Below the pieces are notes generated by a model. The model did no database searches and had not been told where the DNA came from. It worked only from the letters and a program-made list of their open reading frames with translations. This document shows, piece by piece, positions 47,975 through 56,144 of a stretch of 64,000 nucleotides of DNA (position 1 is the stretch's first letter; every line of letters begins with the position of its first letter). The position numbers were made by a program, and so were the translations under genes. The stretch comes from Pseudomonas bijieensis. GTDB taxonomy: Bacteria > Pseudomonadota > Gammaproteobacteria > Pseudomonadales > Pseudomonadaceae. Where the stretch lies: NCBI RefSeq assembly GCF_013347965.1, contig NZ_CP048810.1:4897501-4961500 (forward strand). Direction: 5' to 3'.

Positions 47975-48550
47975 TCAGAACTTCAGGGCAGGTGCCTGGG
48001 CCGTCATTTCCCCGCCTTGCTGGCCGCTCGGGCCGATCAGTTGCACCAGGATTTTCTGGGTGGCGGGGAATTCCTTGAACAGTGGTGCCAGGTCCAGATG
48101 GGTCAAGGAACCAGGCGCGACGCAGCGGAACCGGTATTGAGCGTGGATTTCGCTGTGTTCGTGGTGCTCGTCGCCATCCTCGTCGGCAGGCTCTTCGTGG
48201 TCCGGTTCGTCACCGAACAATGGGCTTTTTAGCACCTTCTGCTCCAGGGTGCATTTGGCATCGGCCAGATTGATCAGCGCCGCCGGCTTCTCCAGCTTCG
48301 CCCGGACAGCGGCCACCTTGGCTTTGTCGGCGGCGCTGGTGGCGGCGTGTTCGAAGCCCACCAGATTCATCGCCGGGCTTTCCAGTTCCAGCTCCAGGAT
48401 CTCGCCGTCCAGCGAGGCGTTGAGGCGGGCGACCCCGTGCTCATGGGCGCCGAGACTGCCGTGCTCATGATCGTGGTCATGCTCGGCAGCCGCGTGAGCG
48501 ACAGCCAATGGCAGCAGGGCGAACGGCAAAGCGAGAAGCAGACGACGCAT
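47975..48550 (-). CDS. Periplasmic zinc-binding protein (DUF2796/ZrgA family)
   Basis: 191 residues from the ATG at 48550. Signal peptide MRRLLLALPFALLPLAVAHA, then a His-rich metal-binding stretch (AEHDHDHEHGSLGAHEHG) and a second one (PDHEEPADEDGDEHHEHSEIHA) in the middle. The DUF2796 pattern DGEILELELESPAMNLVGFEHA is clear. Family members bind zinc and support uptake when zinc is scarce. A Zur-box-like palindrome lies just upstream. It is the first gene of the operon with the ABC pair and the DUF3299 protein. Confidence 0.9.
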   Translation of the reverse strand: MRRLLLALPFALLPLAVAHAAAEHDHDHEHGSLGAHEHGVARLNASLDGEILELELESPAMNLVGFEHAATSAADKAKVAAVRAKLEKPAALINLADAKCTLEQKVLKSPLFGDEPDHEEPADEDGDEHHEHSEIHAQYRFRCVAPGSLTHLDLAPLFKEFPATQKILVQLIGPSGQQGGEMTAQAPALKF

Positions 48551-48582
48551 GACGAGTCTCCAGAAAGTACAAATTGTGTTAT

Positions 48583-48595
48583 GTAATCTTATAAC
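48583..48595. promoter_or_regulatory. Putative Zur box upstream of the zinc operon
   Basis: GTAATCTTATAAC fits the Zur core GTTATNNNATAAC with one mismatch; a second GTTAT at 48578-48582 gives a wider palindrome. It lies about 33 bp upstream of the start of the zinc-binding protein gene, where binding of zinc-loaded Zur would block transcription. Confidence 0.6.
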
Positions 48596-48680
48596 GAAAG
48601 TGCGCAGAGTTTGACCGTCTGCTTGGCGTCGCGCAAGGCCCATGGGAGCATGCGTACATGAAATATTCAGGAGCACGGTG

Positions 48681-49028
48681 ATGTTGCGGATACGCGGAAC
48701 CGTCGGCGATTGGCCGGTGGACTTGTCGATCGAAATGGATGAGGGCGACTGGGCGCAGCTCGGCGCGCAGTTGCAAGCGGCCAAGCTCGACAGCACGGCA
48801 ACGCCTGCGGCCAAACCGGCCAATCAGGACGATGCCCAGTGGCAGATCGCCAAGGAACTGCTGCGCAAGGCCGGGCAACTGAGTGGCCCGGACCTGCTGG
48901 AACAGCTTGAAGGCCTGACCGGCAGCGCCTCGGCGGGCAAGCGCCTGTTGGTGCGCCTGCGCCACTGTGCCGAGGTCAAGGTGCTGAGCGGCGCCGATAC
49001 GCCGCTCTACAGTTGGGTCGGGGCCTAG
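48681..49028 (+). CDS. Conserved hypothetical protein (PA4062-like)
   Basis: 115 residues from the ATG at 48681, which has CAGGAG upstream; a longer start at 48642 is less likely. No signal peptide or membrane segment. N-terminal half is beta-rich (MLRIRGTVGDWPVDLSIEMDEGDW), followed by an Ala/Pro linker and a helical C-terminal part (WQIAKELLRKAGQLSGPDLLEQLEGL). The function is unknown. It is divergent from the zinc operon; by position it is the neighbour known as PA4062 in P. aeruginosa. Its stop codon lies in the terminal inverted repeat of the next element. Confidence 0.75.
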   Translation: MLRIRGTVGDWPVDLSIEMDEGDWAQLGAQLQAAKLDSTATPAAKPANQDDAQWQIAKELLRKAGQLSGPDLLEQLEGLTGSASAGKRLLVRLRHCAEVKVLSGADTPLYSWVGA

Positions 49029-49188
49029 TGGCCTGTGTGGCTAATTCGTGCACTCAACTTCGGCGCCAGAACTTGCCAGTCTGCGTTGCCATTCCTCGCC
49101 GTAGCGGGCTACGACTCGTCATGGCGCCTTGCCGGGCAAGCCCTGGCACTCGAATTTGAGTACTCGAATTAACCGTACAGGCCACTAG
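49025..49188. mobile_element. 164-bp MITE-like element with 38-bp terminal inverted repeats
   Basis: The ends CTAGTGGCCTGT (49025-49036) and ACAGGCCACTAG (49177-49188) are exact inverted repeats, and the match extends inward to 38 bp at 32 of 38 positions. A small central palindrome GTAGCGGGCTAC is also present. It has no coding capacity. It fills the space between two convergent genes and supplies the TAG stop of both through the CTAG at each tip. It resembles the non-REP intergenic repeats described in P. fluorescens (such as R178/R200), but the family was not identified. Confidence 0.65.
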
Positions 49189-50057
49189 TACAACGCCGCG
49201 AACAGCTTGCGACGATAGGTCGTCACCAGCGGATGATCGTTGCCCAGCAGTTCGAACACTTGCAGCAAGGTCTTGTGGGGCAGGCCTTCGCTGTAGCTGC
49301 GGTTACGTACGAACAGCTTGAGCAGCGCATCGAGGGCCGCTTCGTACTGCTGGCGCGCCAGTTGCTGGATCGCCAACTGGTACACCGCTTCGTCGTCCTG
49401 CGGGTCTTTCGCCAGGCGGGCCTTGAGGTCGGCGGCGTCCGGTAGATGCTTGGCCAGGCCGAGGAACTGGATCTGCGCCTTGGCTCCGGCAAGGGCGGCC
49501 TTGTGCTCGTCGCTTTTCACCGCGTCGAGCACGGTCTGGGCTTCGTCCAGCTCGCCGCGCTCGGTCAGGCAGCGGGCATACAGGATCAGGGCCTTGGCGT
49601 TGGTGTTGTCTTCACCCAGCAACACCGTGAGCACGGCTTCGGCATCGGCGAAACGCCCGTCGTCGAACAGCGCCTGGGCCTGTTCGAACGGATCGGCGGC
49701 GGCCGGCGGCGGCATCTGCACATGGGGCTCGAGCATCGCCCGCACCGCCGATTCCGGCTGGGCACCGGCAAAGCCGTCAACCGGCTGGCCATCCTTGAAC
49801 AACACCACCGTGGGCAGGCTGCGAATACCGAAGCGGGCGACGATGTCCTGCTCGATATCGCAGTTGACCTTGGCCAGCAGCAGCTCACCCCGATAGCTCT
49901 CGGCGATGGTTTGCAGCATCGGCATCAGCGCCTTGCACGGCGCACACCACTCGGCCCAGAAATCCACCAGCACCGGTTTGTGGAAAGAGTTGGCGATCAC
50001 CGATTGGTCGAAGTCGGCCGTGGTGGCGTCGAAGATGTAGGGCGTTTCCTGAGTCAT
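49185..50057 (-). CDS. cnoX: Chaperedoxin CnoX-like protein (thioredoxin domain plus TPR)
   Basis: 290 residues from the ATG at 50057 (MTQETPYIFDATTADFDQSV). Thioredoxin domain about 1-115 with active site Cys38-Ala-Pro-Cys41 (FWAEWCAPCKAL) and cis-Pro region SLPTVVLF; TPR-like helices from about 130 to the end (FEQAQALFDDGRFADAEAVLTVLL, LILYARCLTERGELDEAQTVL). CnoX (YbbN) is a holdase that protects unfolded proteins and passes them to GroEL and DnaK. E. coli CnoX lacks the first active-site Cys; this one has both, so thiol-disulfide activity is possible. Confidence 0.9.
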   Translation of the reverse strand: MTQETPYIFDATTADFDQSVIANSFHKPVLVDFWAEWCAPCKALMPMLQTIAESYRGELLLAKVNCDIEQDIVARFGIRSLPTVVLFKDGQPVDGFAGAQPESAVRAMLEPHVQMPPPAAADPFEQAQALFDDGRFADAEAVLTVLLGEDNTNAKALILYARCLTERGELDEAQTVLDAVKSDEHKAALAGAKAQIQFLGLAKHLPDAADLKARLAKDPQDDEAVYQLAIQQLARQQYEAALDALLKLFVRNRSYSEGLPHKTLLQVFELLGNDHPLVTTYRRKLFAALY

Positions 50058-50145
50058 GGGAATCTCGTAGAGCGCTTGAATGGGGCAACTATACGGCTTG
50101 GTGGGGGTGGCTGAAAGCCGGGCTTGTGGTGCCTGATAGGCCGCT

Positions 50146-50237
50146 ATCGCGAGCAGGCTCGCTCCCACAGGGGATTTGTTCAGGTCACAGAATTTGCCGG
50201 CACCACAAAACAACTGTGGGAGCGAGCCTGCTCGCGA
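50146..50237. repeat. REP doublet (class one)
   Basis: Arms TCGCGAGCAGGCTCGCTCCC (50146) and GTGGGAGCGAGCCTGCTCGC (50216), 46-bp spacer. It ends 6 bp before the stop codon of the methyltransferase gene. Confidence 0.9.
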
Positions 50238-50242
50238 TGCTT

Positions 50243-50902
50243 TTAAAGCTCGCGCCGCGCGTGGTACAGGCTCACATGCCGAAACTCTTCCGGCTCAGCC
50301 AGGTCCGGCAAAGTCATGGCTTCCAGCATTTCGATGCGCCGGTAAAGCGGATGCTGGAAATCCCGCACCCGGGAATCGGCCACCAGGGCCTCGCGGCCAC
50401 GGCTGAGGAACTGATCGAGCAGCGGCAGGTTGGCCCGGTCGTAGAGCACGTCGGCGACCAGGATCAGGTCGAAGCGATCGGCCTCGGCAAAGAAATCCGT
50501 CGAATAACCCAGCTCTACGTCATTGAGCGCGGCATTGGCCTGGCACGCGGCAATCGCCAGTGGGTCCAGGTCGCAGGCCACCACCTCCAGCGCCCCGGCC
50601 TTGACCGCCGCAATGCCCGCCACGCCGGAACCGGCGCCAAAATCCAATACCCGCTTGCCCTCGACCCACTGCGGCTGTTCGGCCAGGTAGCGCGCCATCG
50701 CCAGGCCGCTGGCCCAGCAGAAGCTCCAGTAAGGCGGTTCGTGGAGGATGCGGCGGGTTTCTTCCGGGCTGAAGGCGCGGTCCATGTTGTCGCCGTCGAT
50801 CAGCCACAATTTCAAGTCAGTGTCGGGCAGCGGGCAGGCCACCAGGCGCGCGTCGCCCAGTAACTCGCCCAACGCCCGTTGCAGGTCTTGCGGTGCATTC
50901 AT
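50243..50902 (-). CDS. Class I SAM-dependent methyltransferase (ETFB-lysine methyltransferase-like)
   Basis: 219 residues. SAM-binding motif I VLDFGAGSGVAGIAA at about 85-99, acidic loop VVACDLDPLAIAAC, and motif DLILVADVLYDRANLP. The WSFCWASGLAMARYL block before motif I is typical of the METTL20/PrmB-like protein-lysine methyltransferases that act on the electron-transfer flavoprotein beta subunit; the true substrate is not proven. The start overlaps the end of the lipoprotein gene (ATGA). Confidence 0.85.
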   Translation of the reverse strand: MNAPQDLQRALGELLGDARLVACPLPDTDLKLWLIDGDNMDRAFSPEETRRILHEPPYWSFCWASGLAMARYLAEQPQWVEGKRVLDFGAGSGVAGIAAVKAGALEVVACDLDPLAIAACQANAALNDVELGYSTDFFAEADRFDLILVADVLYDRANLPLLDQFLSRGREALVADSRVRDFQHPLYRRIEMLEAMTLPDLAEPEEFRHVSLYHARREL

Positions 50903-51363
50903 GGCGCTTTGACGAATTGCAGGGTGCCCAACGCCTGGGTGGTCGGTTGGCTGATGCGTTGTTCCGGCAGGTGCAGGATCAATTGGCCGGACTGGCTGGC
51001 ACGGCCGCGCAGTTCCACCCGGGCGCCGACCGGAAAGGCATCGGGGTTGAAACGCAAGCGGAAGGGCAGGGCCTGGTTGGTGCCGATCAGGCTGGAACTG
51101 GCGAGCAGTTGCTGCGGACGGTCCTTGTCATCGATCACCAGCAGCGCCAATTCGACCTCGGCCCCGGCCGGTACGCCTTGCAGGGTGCCGCTCAATTCCC
51201 GCTGATAAGCCGGCAGTGGTCCCAGCTCGGCAGCCTGGCGAGCCTTTTCCTGAGCCTGTTTCGGCGCCGGGGCCGGTGCGGGCGCAGCCGGTTTGGGGGC
51301 ATCGCTGCTGCACGCCATCAGCAGGCTGAAAAAACTGAGCAAAACGAGCGATCGTAGCGGCAT
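50899..51363 (-). CDS. YbaY-family lipoprotein
   Basis: 154 residues from the ATG at 51363. A lipoprotein signal peptide ends in the lipobox LMAC ([20 protein letters not shown]), so Cys18 should be lipidated. After a Pro/Ala-rich linker ([15 protein letters not shown]), a beta-sandwich domain follows ([25 protein letters not shown]...). The pattern is that of the YbaY (type III secretion-like) lipoproteins of unknown role. It is co-transcribed with the methyltransferase through an ATGA overlap. Confidence 0.85.
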   Translation of the reverse strand: MPLRSLVLLSFFSLLMACSSDAPKPAAPAPAPAPKQAQEKARQAAELGPLPAYQRELSGTLQGVPAGAEVELALLVIDDKDRPQQLLASSSLIGTNQALPFRLRFNPDAFPVGARVELRGRASQSGQLILHLPEQRISQPTTQALGTLQFVKAP

Positions 51364-51490
51364 GTGTGGCTCCAGCAAGGTAAATTCCATGGATCTGACG
51401 GTAAGCCCGTCTGTATACCGTAAACCCTATGGCTTGTCTTGCCAGTGGGATGCGCTACCATGGCCCTCCCTTTTTTTGTTGCCTGCCACC

Positions 51491-51955
51491 ATGCACTGTC
51501 CCTTCTGCGGTGCCAACGACACCAAGGTCATCGACTCGCGACTGGTCGCCGAGGGCGAACAAGTCCGCCGCCGCCGCGAATGCCTGGCTTGCGGTGAGCG
51601 TTTCACGACGTTCGAGACCGCTGAACTGGTGTTGCCGCGCCTGATCAAAACCGACGGCAGCCGCCAGCCGTTCGACGAAGAAAAACTGCGCGCCGGCATG
51701 CAGCGCGCCCTGGAAAAACGCCCGGTGAGCGTCGAGCGCCTGGAAGCGGCGCTGGTGCACATCAAGCACAAGCTGCGGGCCACTGGCGAGCGCGAGGTCA
51801 AGTCCCTGGTGGTCGGTGAGCTGGTGATGGCCGAGCTGCAGAAGCTCGATGAAGTCGCCTACATCCGTTTCGCCTCGGTGTACCGGCGCTTCCAGGACCT
51901 GAACGAGTTCCGCGAAGAAATCGACCGCCTGGCCCGCGAACCGGTGAAAGAATGA
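51491..51955 (+). CDS. nrdR: Transcriptional repressor NrdR
   Basis: 154 residues from the ATG at 51491. N-terminal zinc ribbon with Cys3, Cys6, Cys31 and Cys34 ([19 protein letters not shown]), then an ATP-cone domain (about 49-139, [20 protein letters not shown]). NrdR senses ATP/dATP and represses ribonucleotide reductase genes. It overlaps ribD by ATGA, the conserved link of nrdR to the riboflavin genes in gamma-proteobacteria. Confidence 0.97.
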   Translation: MHCPFCGANDTKVIDSRLVAEGEQVRRRRECLACGERFTTFETAELVLPRLIKTDGSRQPFDEEKLRAGMQRALEKRPVSVERLEAALVHIKHKLRATGEREVKSLVVGELVMAELQKLDEVAYIRFASVYRRFQDLNEFREEIDRLAREPVKE

Positions 51956-53085
51956 CCGTTCCGGCGCAGCAGGCCGTCCTCGACGCCCACTACATGGCCC
52001 GTGCCCTGGAGTTGGCGCGGCGCGGTCACTACACCACCCACCCCAATCCCCGGGTCGGTTGCGTGATCGTGCGCGACGGGCAGATTGTCGGCGAAGGCTG
52101 GCACATCCGCGCTGGCGAGCCCCATGCCGAAGTCCACGCCCTGCGCGCTGCCGCTGAACAGGCCCGGGGCGCCACGGCCTACGTGACCCTCGAACCGTGC
52201 AGCCATCACGGTCGTACGCCGCCGTGTGCCGACGCGCTGGTCAATGCCGGCGTGGCACGGGTGGTGGCAGCGATGCAGGACCCCAACCCGGAAGTGGCCG
52301 GGCGAGGCCTGCAACGGCTGGCCCAGGCCGGTATCGCTACTGAAAGCGGCGTACTGGAAGGCGAGGCGCGCAAGCTCAATGAAGGTTTCCTCAAGCGCAT
52401 GGAACACGGCCTGCCGTTCGTGCGGGTCAAGCTTGCCATGAGCCTCGATGGCCGCACGGCCATGGAAAGCGGCGAAAGCCAGTGGATCACCGGTCCGGCC
52501 GCACGTTCGGCGGTACAACGCCTGCGCGCCCAGGCCAGTGTGGTGCTGACCGGCGCCGATACGGTGCTGGCGGACAATGCCCGGCTGACCGTGCGCGCCG
52601 ATGAACTCGGGCTGGACCCGGAGCAGACCGCGTTGGCCATGAGCCGTCCGCCGCTGCGGGTGCTGGTGGACGGTCGTTTGCGGGTGCCGCTCGACGCAGC
52701 GTTCTTCAAGGCCGGCCCGGCGCTGGTCGCTACCTGCATGGCGGTGGAAGAACAGTACGCCAACGGCCCCGAATGCATGATCGTGGCGGGCGAGGACGGA
52801 CAGGTCGATCTGCGTCGGCTGCTGGTGGAGCTGGCGGGGCGGGGCGTCAACGAGGTGTTGGTGGAGGCCGGTCCGCGTCTGGCGGGGGCTTTCGCACGGC
52901 AAGGCTTGGTGGACGAATTCCAGATTTTCATCGCCGGCAAGTTCCTCGGGTCTTCGGCTCGGCCGCTGTTGGACTGGCCGCTGGCGCAGATGAAAGATGC
53001 CCCGGAACTGAAAATCACTGAAATCCGCGCCGTGGGCGATGACTGGCGAGTCACCGCCGTCCCCGTTCCCCAGGCGAGCGTATAA
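51952..53085 (+). CDS. ribD: Bifunctional riboflavin deaminase/reductase RibD
   Basis: 377 residues. N-terminal zinc deaminase (about 1-145) with HAEVHAL (zinc His and catalytic Glu) and [11 protein letters not shown] (zinc Cys pair); C-terminal reductase (about 150-370) that reduces the ribosyl group with NADPH ([40 protein letters not shown]). These are the second and third steps of riboflavin synthesis. The start overlaps the nrdR stop. Full length. Confidence 0.97.
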   Translation: MTVPAQQAVLDAHYMARALELARRGHYTTHPNPRVGCVIVRDGQIVGEGWHIRAGEPHAEVHALRAAAEQARGATAYVTLEPCSHHGRTPPCADALVNAGVARVVAAMQDPNPEVAGRGLQRLAQAGIATESGVLEGEARKLNEGFLKRMEHGLPFVRVKLAMSLDGRTAMESGESQWITGPAARSAVQRLRAQASVVLTGADTVLADNARLTVRADELGLDPEQTALAMSRPPLRVLVDGRLRVPLDAAFFKAGPALVATCMAVEEQYANGPECMIVAGEDGQVDLRRLLVELAGRGVNEVLVEAGPRLAGAFARQGLVDEFQIFIAGKFLGSSARPLLDWPLAQMKDAPELKITEIRAVGDDWRVTAVPVPQASV

Positions 53086-53131
53086 TTCCCGGCTTTCGCC
53101 CAAGCGGCGGCCCGTTCTCGAGGAGGACTCC

Positions 53132-53794
53132 ATGTTTACCGGCATCATCGAATCCATCGGCAGCATCCGCGCACTGACCCCCAAGGGCGGCGATGTGCGG
53201 GTCTACGTCGAAACCGGCAAGCTCGACCTGAGCGACGTCAAGTTGGGCGACAGCATTGCGGTCAACGGCGTGTGCCTGACCGCCGTCGAGTTGCCGGGCA
53301 ACGGTTTCCTGGCGGATGTCAGCCGCGAAACCCTCGACTGCACCGCCATGAACGACCTCAAGAGTGGTAGCCCGGTCAACCTGGAAAAAGCCCTGACGCC
53401 GACCACCCGCTTGGGCGGCCACTTGGTCAGCGGCCACGTCGATGGCGTCGGCGAAGTGGTTTCGCGCACCGATAACGCCCGCGCCGTGGAGTTTCGCATC
53501 CGCGCGCCCAAGGAACTGGCCAAGTACATCGCCCACAAAGGCTCGATCACCGTCGACGGCACCAGCCTGACGGTCAATGCGGTGGATGGCGCCGAGTTCC
53601 TGCTGACGATCATTCCCCATACCCTGAGCGAAACCATCATGGCTTCGTACCGGCCGGGGCGCCGGGTCAACCTGGAAGTCGACTTGCTGGCCCGGTACCT
53701 GGAGCGCCTGCTGTTGGGCGAAAAGGCCGCAGAGCCTGCAGCCGGTAATATCACTGAAAGCTTTCTGGCCGCCAACGGCTACCTCAAATCCTGA
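53132..53794 (+). CDS. ribE: Riboflavin synthase (alpha subunit)
   Basis: 220 residues from the ATG at 53132, preceded by GAGGAGG. Two homologous lumazine-binding halves (MFTGIIESIG...NGVCLTAVEL and HLVSGHVDGVGEV...DGTSLTVNAV). It dismutates two lumazines to riboflavin. It lies 46 bp after ribD and 16 bp before ribBA, as part of one rib operon. Confidence 0.97.
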   Translation: MFTGIIESIGSIRALTPKGGDVRVYVETGKLDLSDVKLGDSIAVNGVCLTAVELPGNGFLADVSRETLDCTAMNDLKSGSPVNLEKALTPTTRLGGHLVSGHVDGVGEVVSRTDNARAVEFRIRAPKELAKYIAHKGSITVDGTSLTVNAVDGAEFLLTIIPHTLSETIMASYRPGRRVNLEVDLLARYLERLLLGEKAAEPAAGNITESFLAANGYLKS

Positions 53795-53810
53795 CCCAAG
53801 GGGGTGCCGC

Positions 53811-54902
53811 GTGGCGCTCAATAGCATCGAAGAACTGGTTGAAGACATCCGCCAAGGCAAGATGGTCATCCTCATGGATGACGAAGACCGCGAGAACGAA
53901 GGCGACCTGATCATGGCCGCCGAGTGCTGCAAGGCCGAACACATCAACTTCATGGCCAAGCATGCCCGCGGGTTGATCTGCATGCCGATGACCCGCGAGC
54001 GCTGCGAGCTGCTGAAGTTGCCGCTGATGGCGCCGCGCAACGGCTCGGGCTTCGGCACCAAGTTCACCGTGTCCATCGAGGCCGCCGAAGGCGTGACCAC
54101 CGGGATCTCCGCCGCTGACCGCGCGCGCACCGTGCAGGCCGCTGCCGCCCGGGACGCCAAGGCCGAAGACATCGTCAGCCCCGGCCACATCTTCCCGCTG
54201 ATGGCCCAGGCCGGCGGCACCCTGGCCCGCGCCGGCCACACCGAAGCCGCGTGCGACCTGGCGCGCATGGCCGGTTTCGAGCCCAGCGGTGTGATCTGCG
54301 AAGTGATGAACGACGACGGCACCATGTCCCGTCGCGCGGAGCTGGAAACCTTTGCCGCCGAACACAATATCAAGATCGGTACCATCGCCGACCTGATCCA
54401 CTACCGGATGATCCACGAACGTACCGTTCAGCGGATTGCCGAACAGCCCCTGGACAGCGAACTGGGCCAGTTCAACCTGGTGACCTACCGCGACTCGGTG
54501 GAAGGCGACGTGCACATGGCGCTGACCCTGGGCACCGTGTGTGCCGAAGAACCGACCCTGGTGCGCGTGCACAACATGGACCCACTGCGCGACCTGCTGA
54601 TGGTCAAGCAACCCGGCCGCTGGAGCCTGCGGGCCGCCATGGCCGCGGTGGCCGAGGCCGGCAGTGGCGTGGTATTGCTGCTCGGACACCCGCTCGATGG
54701 CGACGTGCTGCTGGCGCACATCCGTGAAACCGGCGACCAGGCAGCGGTGAAAAAACCGACCACCTACAGCATCGTCGGTGCCGGTTCGCAGATCCTTCGT
54801 GACCTGGGCGTGCGTAAAATGCGCCTGATGAGCGCACCGATGAAATTTAATGCGATATCCGGTTTCGATCTGGAAGTTGTAGAATACGTGCCCTCCGAAT
54901 AA
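53811..54902 (+). CDS. ribBA: 3,4-dihydroxy-2-butanone-4-phosphate synthase with degenerate GTP cyclohydrolase II domain
   Basis: 363 residues, GTG start at 53811. N-terminal RibB domain (about 1-200) with the acidic metal loop DDEDRENEGDL and GHIFPLMAQAGG, intact. The C-terminal domain (about 205-360) has GTP cyclohydrolase II fold, but the zinc site is gone: the place that should read C-x2-G-D-x6-C-x-C reads VHNMDPLRDLLMVKQPG, and no cysteine triad exists. The GTP step must come from ribA at 58490. This RibB-X form is common in Pseudomonas. The extra domain may be structural or regulatory. Confidence 0.95.
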   Translation: MALNSIEELVEDIRQGKMVILMDDEDRENEGDLIMAAECCKAEHINFMAKHARGLICMPMTRERCELLKLPLMAPRNGSGFGTKFTVSIEAAEGVTTGISAADRARTVQAAAARDAKAEDIVSPGHIFPLMAQAGGTLARAGHTEAACDLARMAGFEPSGVICEVMNDDGTMSRRAELETFAAEHNIKIGTIADLIHYRMIHERTVQRIAEQPLDSELGQFNLVTYRDSVEGDVHMALTLGTVCAEEPTLVRVHNMDPLRDLLMVKQPGRWSLRAAMAAVAEAGSGVVLLLGHPLDGDVLLAHIRETGDQAAVKKPTTYSIVGAGSQILRDLGVRKMRLMSAPMKFNAISGFDLEVVEYVPSE

Positions 54903-54952
54903 TAGCCCGGAGATTTCGGCATTGTTGTTCACTTAAGGCTTGTTAGATTCAT

Positions 54953-55041
54953 TGTGGCGAGGGAGCTTGCTCCCGCTTGGGTGCGAAGCACCCACAACAG
55001 GGCCGCTGCGCAGCCCGGCGGGAGCAAGCTCCCTCGCCACA
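54953..55041. repeat. REP doublet (GAGGGAGC class) between ribBA and ribH
   Basis: Arms of core GTGGCGAGGGAGCTTGCTCC at 54953 and its complement ending at 55041. The spacer holds a second inverted pair (GGGTGCGAAGCACCC). It separates the upstream rib genes from ribH and may mark a transcript end. Confidence 0.9.
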
Positions 55042-55106
55042 AAAGCTTGAAAGTGAACGACATGGCGGGATTTGCGATGCTGTATTCGTGGCTAATATCA
55101 CTGAAG

Positions 55107-55127
55107 GAGCGCGTATAGAACGCGCTC
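55107..55127 (+). promoter_or_regulatory. 8-bp hairpin in the ribH leader
   Basis: GAGCGCGT-ATAGA-ACGCGCTC is a perfect stem-loop 23 nt before the ribH ATG. It starts within AAGGAG, which resembles a ribosome-binding site but is too far upstream to serve ribH. It does not resemble the FMN riboswitch. Function unknown. Confidence 0.35.
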
Positions 55128-55150
55128 TGGCTCTTTAAGAGATCTGACGA

Positions 55151-55627
55151 ATGACCCTGAAGACCATCGAAGGTACCTTCATCGCCCCTAAAGGCCGCTA
55201 CGCTCTGGTAGTGGGCCGCTTCAACAGTTTCGTGGTCGAGAGCCTGGTTGGCGGTGCGGTCGATGCCCTGGTTCGCCATGGCGTGAGCGAAAGCGACATC
55301 ACCATCATCCGTGCCCCTGGCGCCTTCGAGATTCCGCTGGTTGCGCAGAAAGTCGCTCAAAAGGGCGAATATGCGGCAATCATCGCCCTGGGCGCGGTCA
55401 TTCGTGGCGGTACTCCGCACTTCGAATACGTGGCCGGCGAATGCACCAAGGGCCTGGCCCAGGTGTCCATGGAGTTCGGCGTGCCAGTCGCCTTCGGCGT
55501 TCTGACCGTTGATTCCATCGAGCAAGCCATCGAACGTTCCGGCACCAAGGCCGGTAACAAAGGTGCCGAAGCTGCCTTGTCCGCCCTGGAAATGGTCAGC
55601 CTGCTGGCGCAGTTGGAGGCCAAGTGA
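55151..55627 (+). CDS. ribH: 6,7-dimethyl-8-ribityllumazine synthase
   Basis: 158 residues, ATG at 55151. Lumazine synthase motifs: [43 protein letters not shown], and [27 protein letters not shown]. It condenses the butanone phosphate from RibBA with the ribityl-pyrimidine. It overlaps nusB by 4 bp (GTGA). Confidence 0.97.
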   Translation: MTLKTIEGTFIAPKGRYALVVGRFNSFVVESLVGGAVDALVRHGVSESDITIIRAPGAFEIPLVAQKVAQKGEYAAIIALGAVIRGGTPHFEYVAGECTKGLAQVSMEFGVPVAFGVLTVDSIEQAIERSGTKAGNKGAEAALSALEMVSLLAQLEAK

Positions 55628-56124
55628 TTAGCGACGAAAGCGATCGTTTCAACCCGCGCGATCCCAAGCCAGCCGATGCCGGCAAGCCGTCGAAAAGCGC
55701 CAAGCGTCGCGAAGCCCGTCAGCTCGCGACCCAGGCGCTGTATCAATGGCACATGGCCAAGCAATCGCTGAACGAGATCGAAGCGCAGTTTCGGGTCGAT
55801 AACGATTTCAGTGATGTCGACGGTGCTTACTTCCGCGAGATCCTGCACGGGGTCCCGCAGTTCAAGACCGAAATCGACACCGCGCTCACGCCATGCCTGG
55901 ACCTGACCATCGAAGAGCTGGACCCGGTCGAACTGGCGGTCCTGCGCCTGTCCACCTGGGAACTGCTCAAGCGCGTCGACGTCCCGTACCGCGTGGTGAT
56001 CAACGAAGGGATCGAGTTGGCGAAAGTCTTCGGTTCCACCGATGGCCACAAGTTCGTCAACGGTGTGCTCGACAAACTCGCCCCGCGTCTGCGTGAAGCT
56101 GAAGTGAAGGCGTTCAAGCGCTGA
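55624..56124 (+). CDS. nusB: Transcription antitermination factor NusB
   Basis: 166 residues, GTG start at 55624 that overlaps the ribH stop. An all-helical NusB fold: [73 protein letters not shown]. Works with NusE (S10) on boxA in rRNA transcription. The ribH-nusB-thiL-pgpA order is conserved in gamma-proteobacteria. Confidence 0.97.
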   Translation: MISDESDRFNPRDPKPADAGKPSKSAKRREARQLATQALYQWHMAKQSLNEIEAQFRVDNDFSDVDGAYFREILHGVPQFKTEIDTALTPCLDLTIEELDPVELAVLRLSTWELLKRVDVPYRVVINEGIELAKVFGSTDGHKFVNGVLDKLAPRLREAEVKAFKR

Positions 56125-56144
56125 TTGGCGCTTGCAGCGACGCT

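Noticed and set aside
54903..55150. Possible FMN riboswitch before ribH
   Set aside because: The region contains a REP doublet and one small stem-loop; no RFN-type conserved multi-stem structure was seen. In many pseudomonads the FMN switch belongs to another locus.
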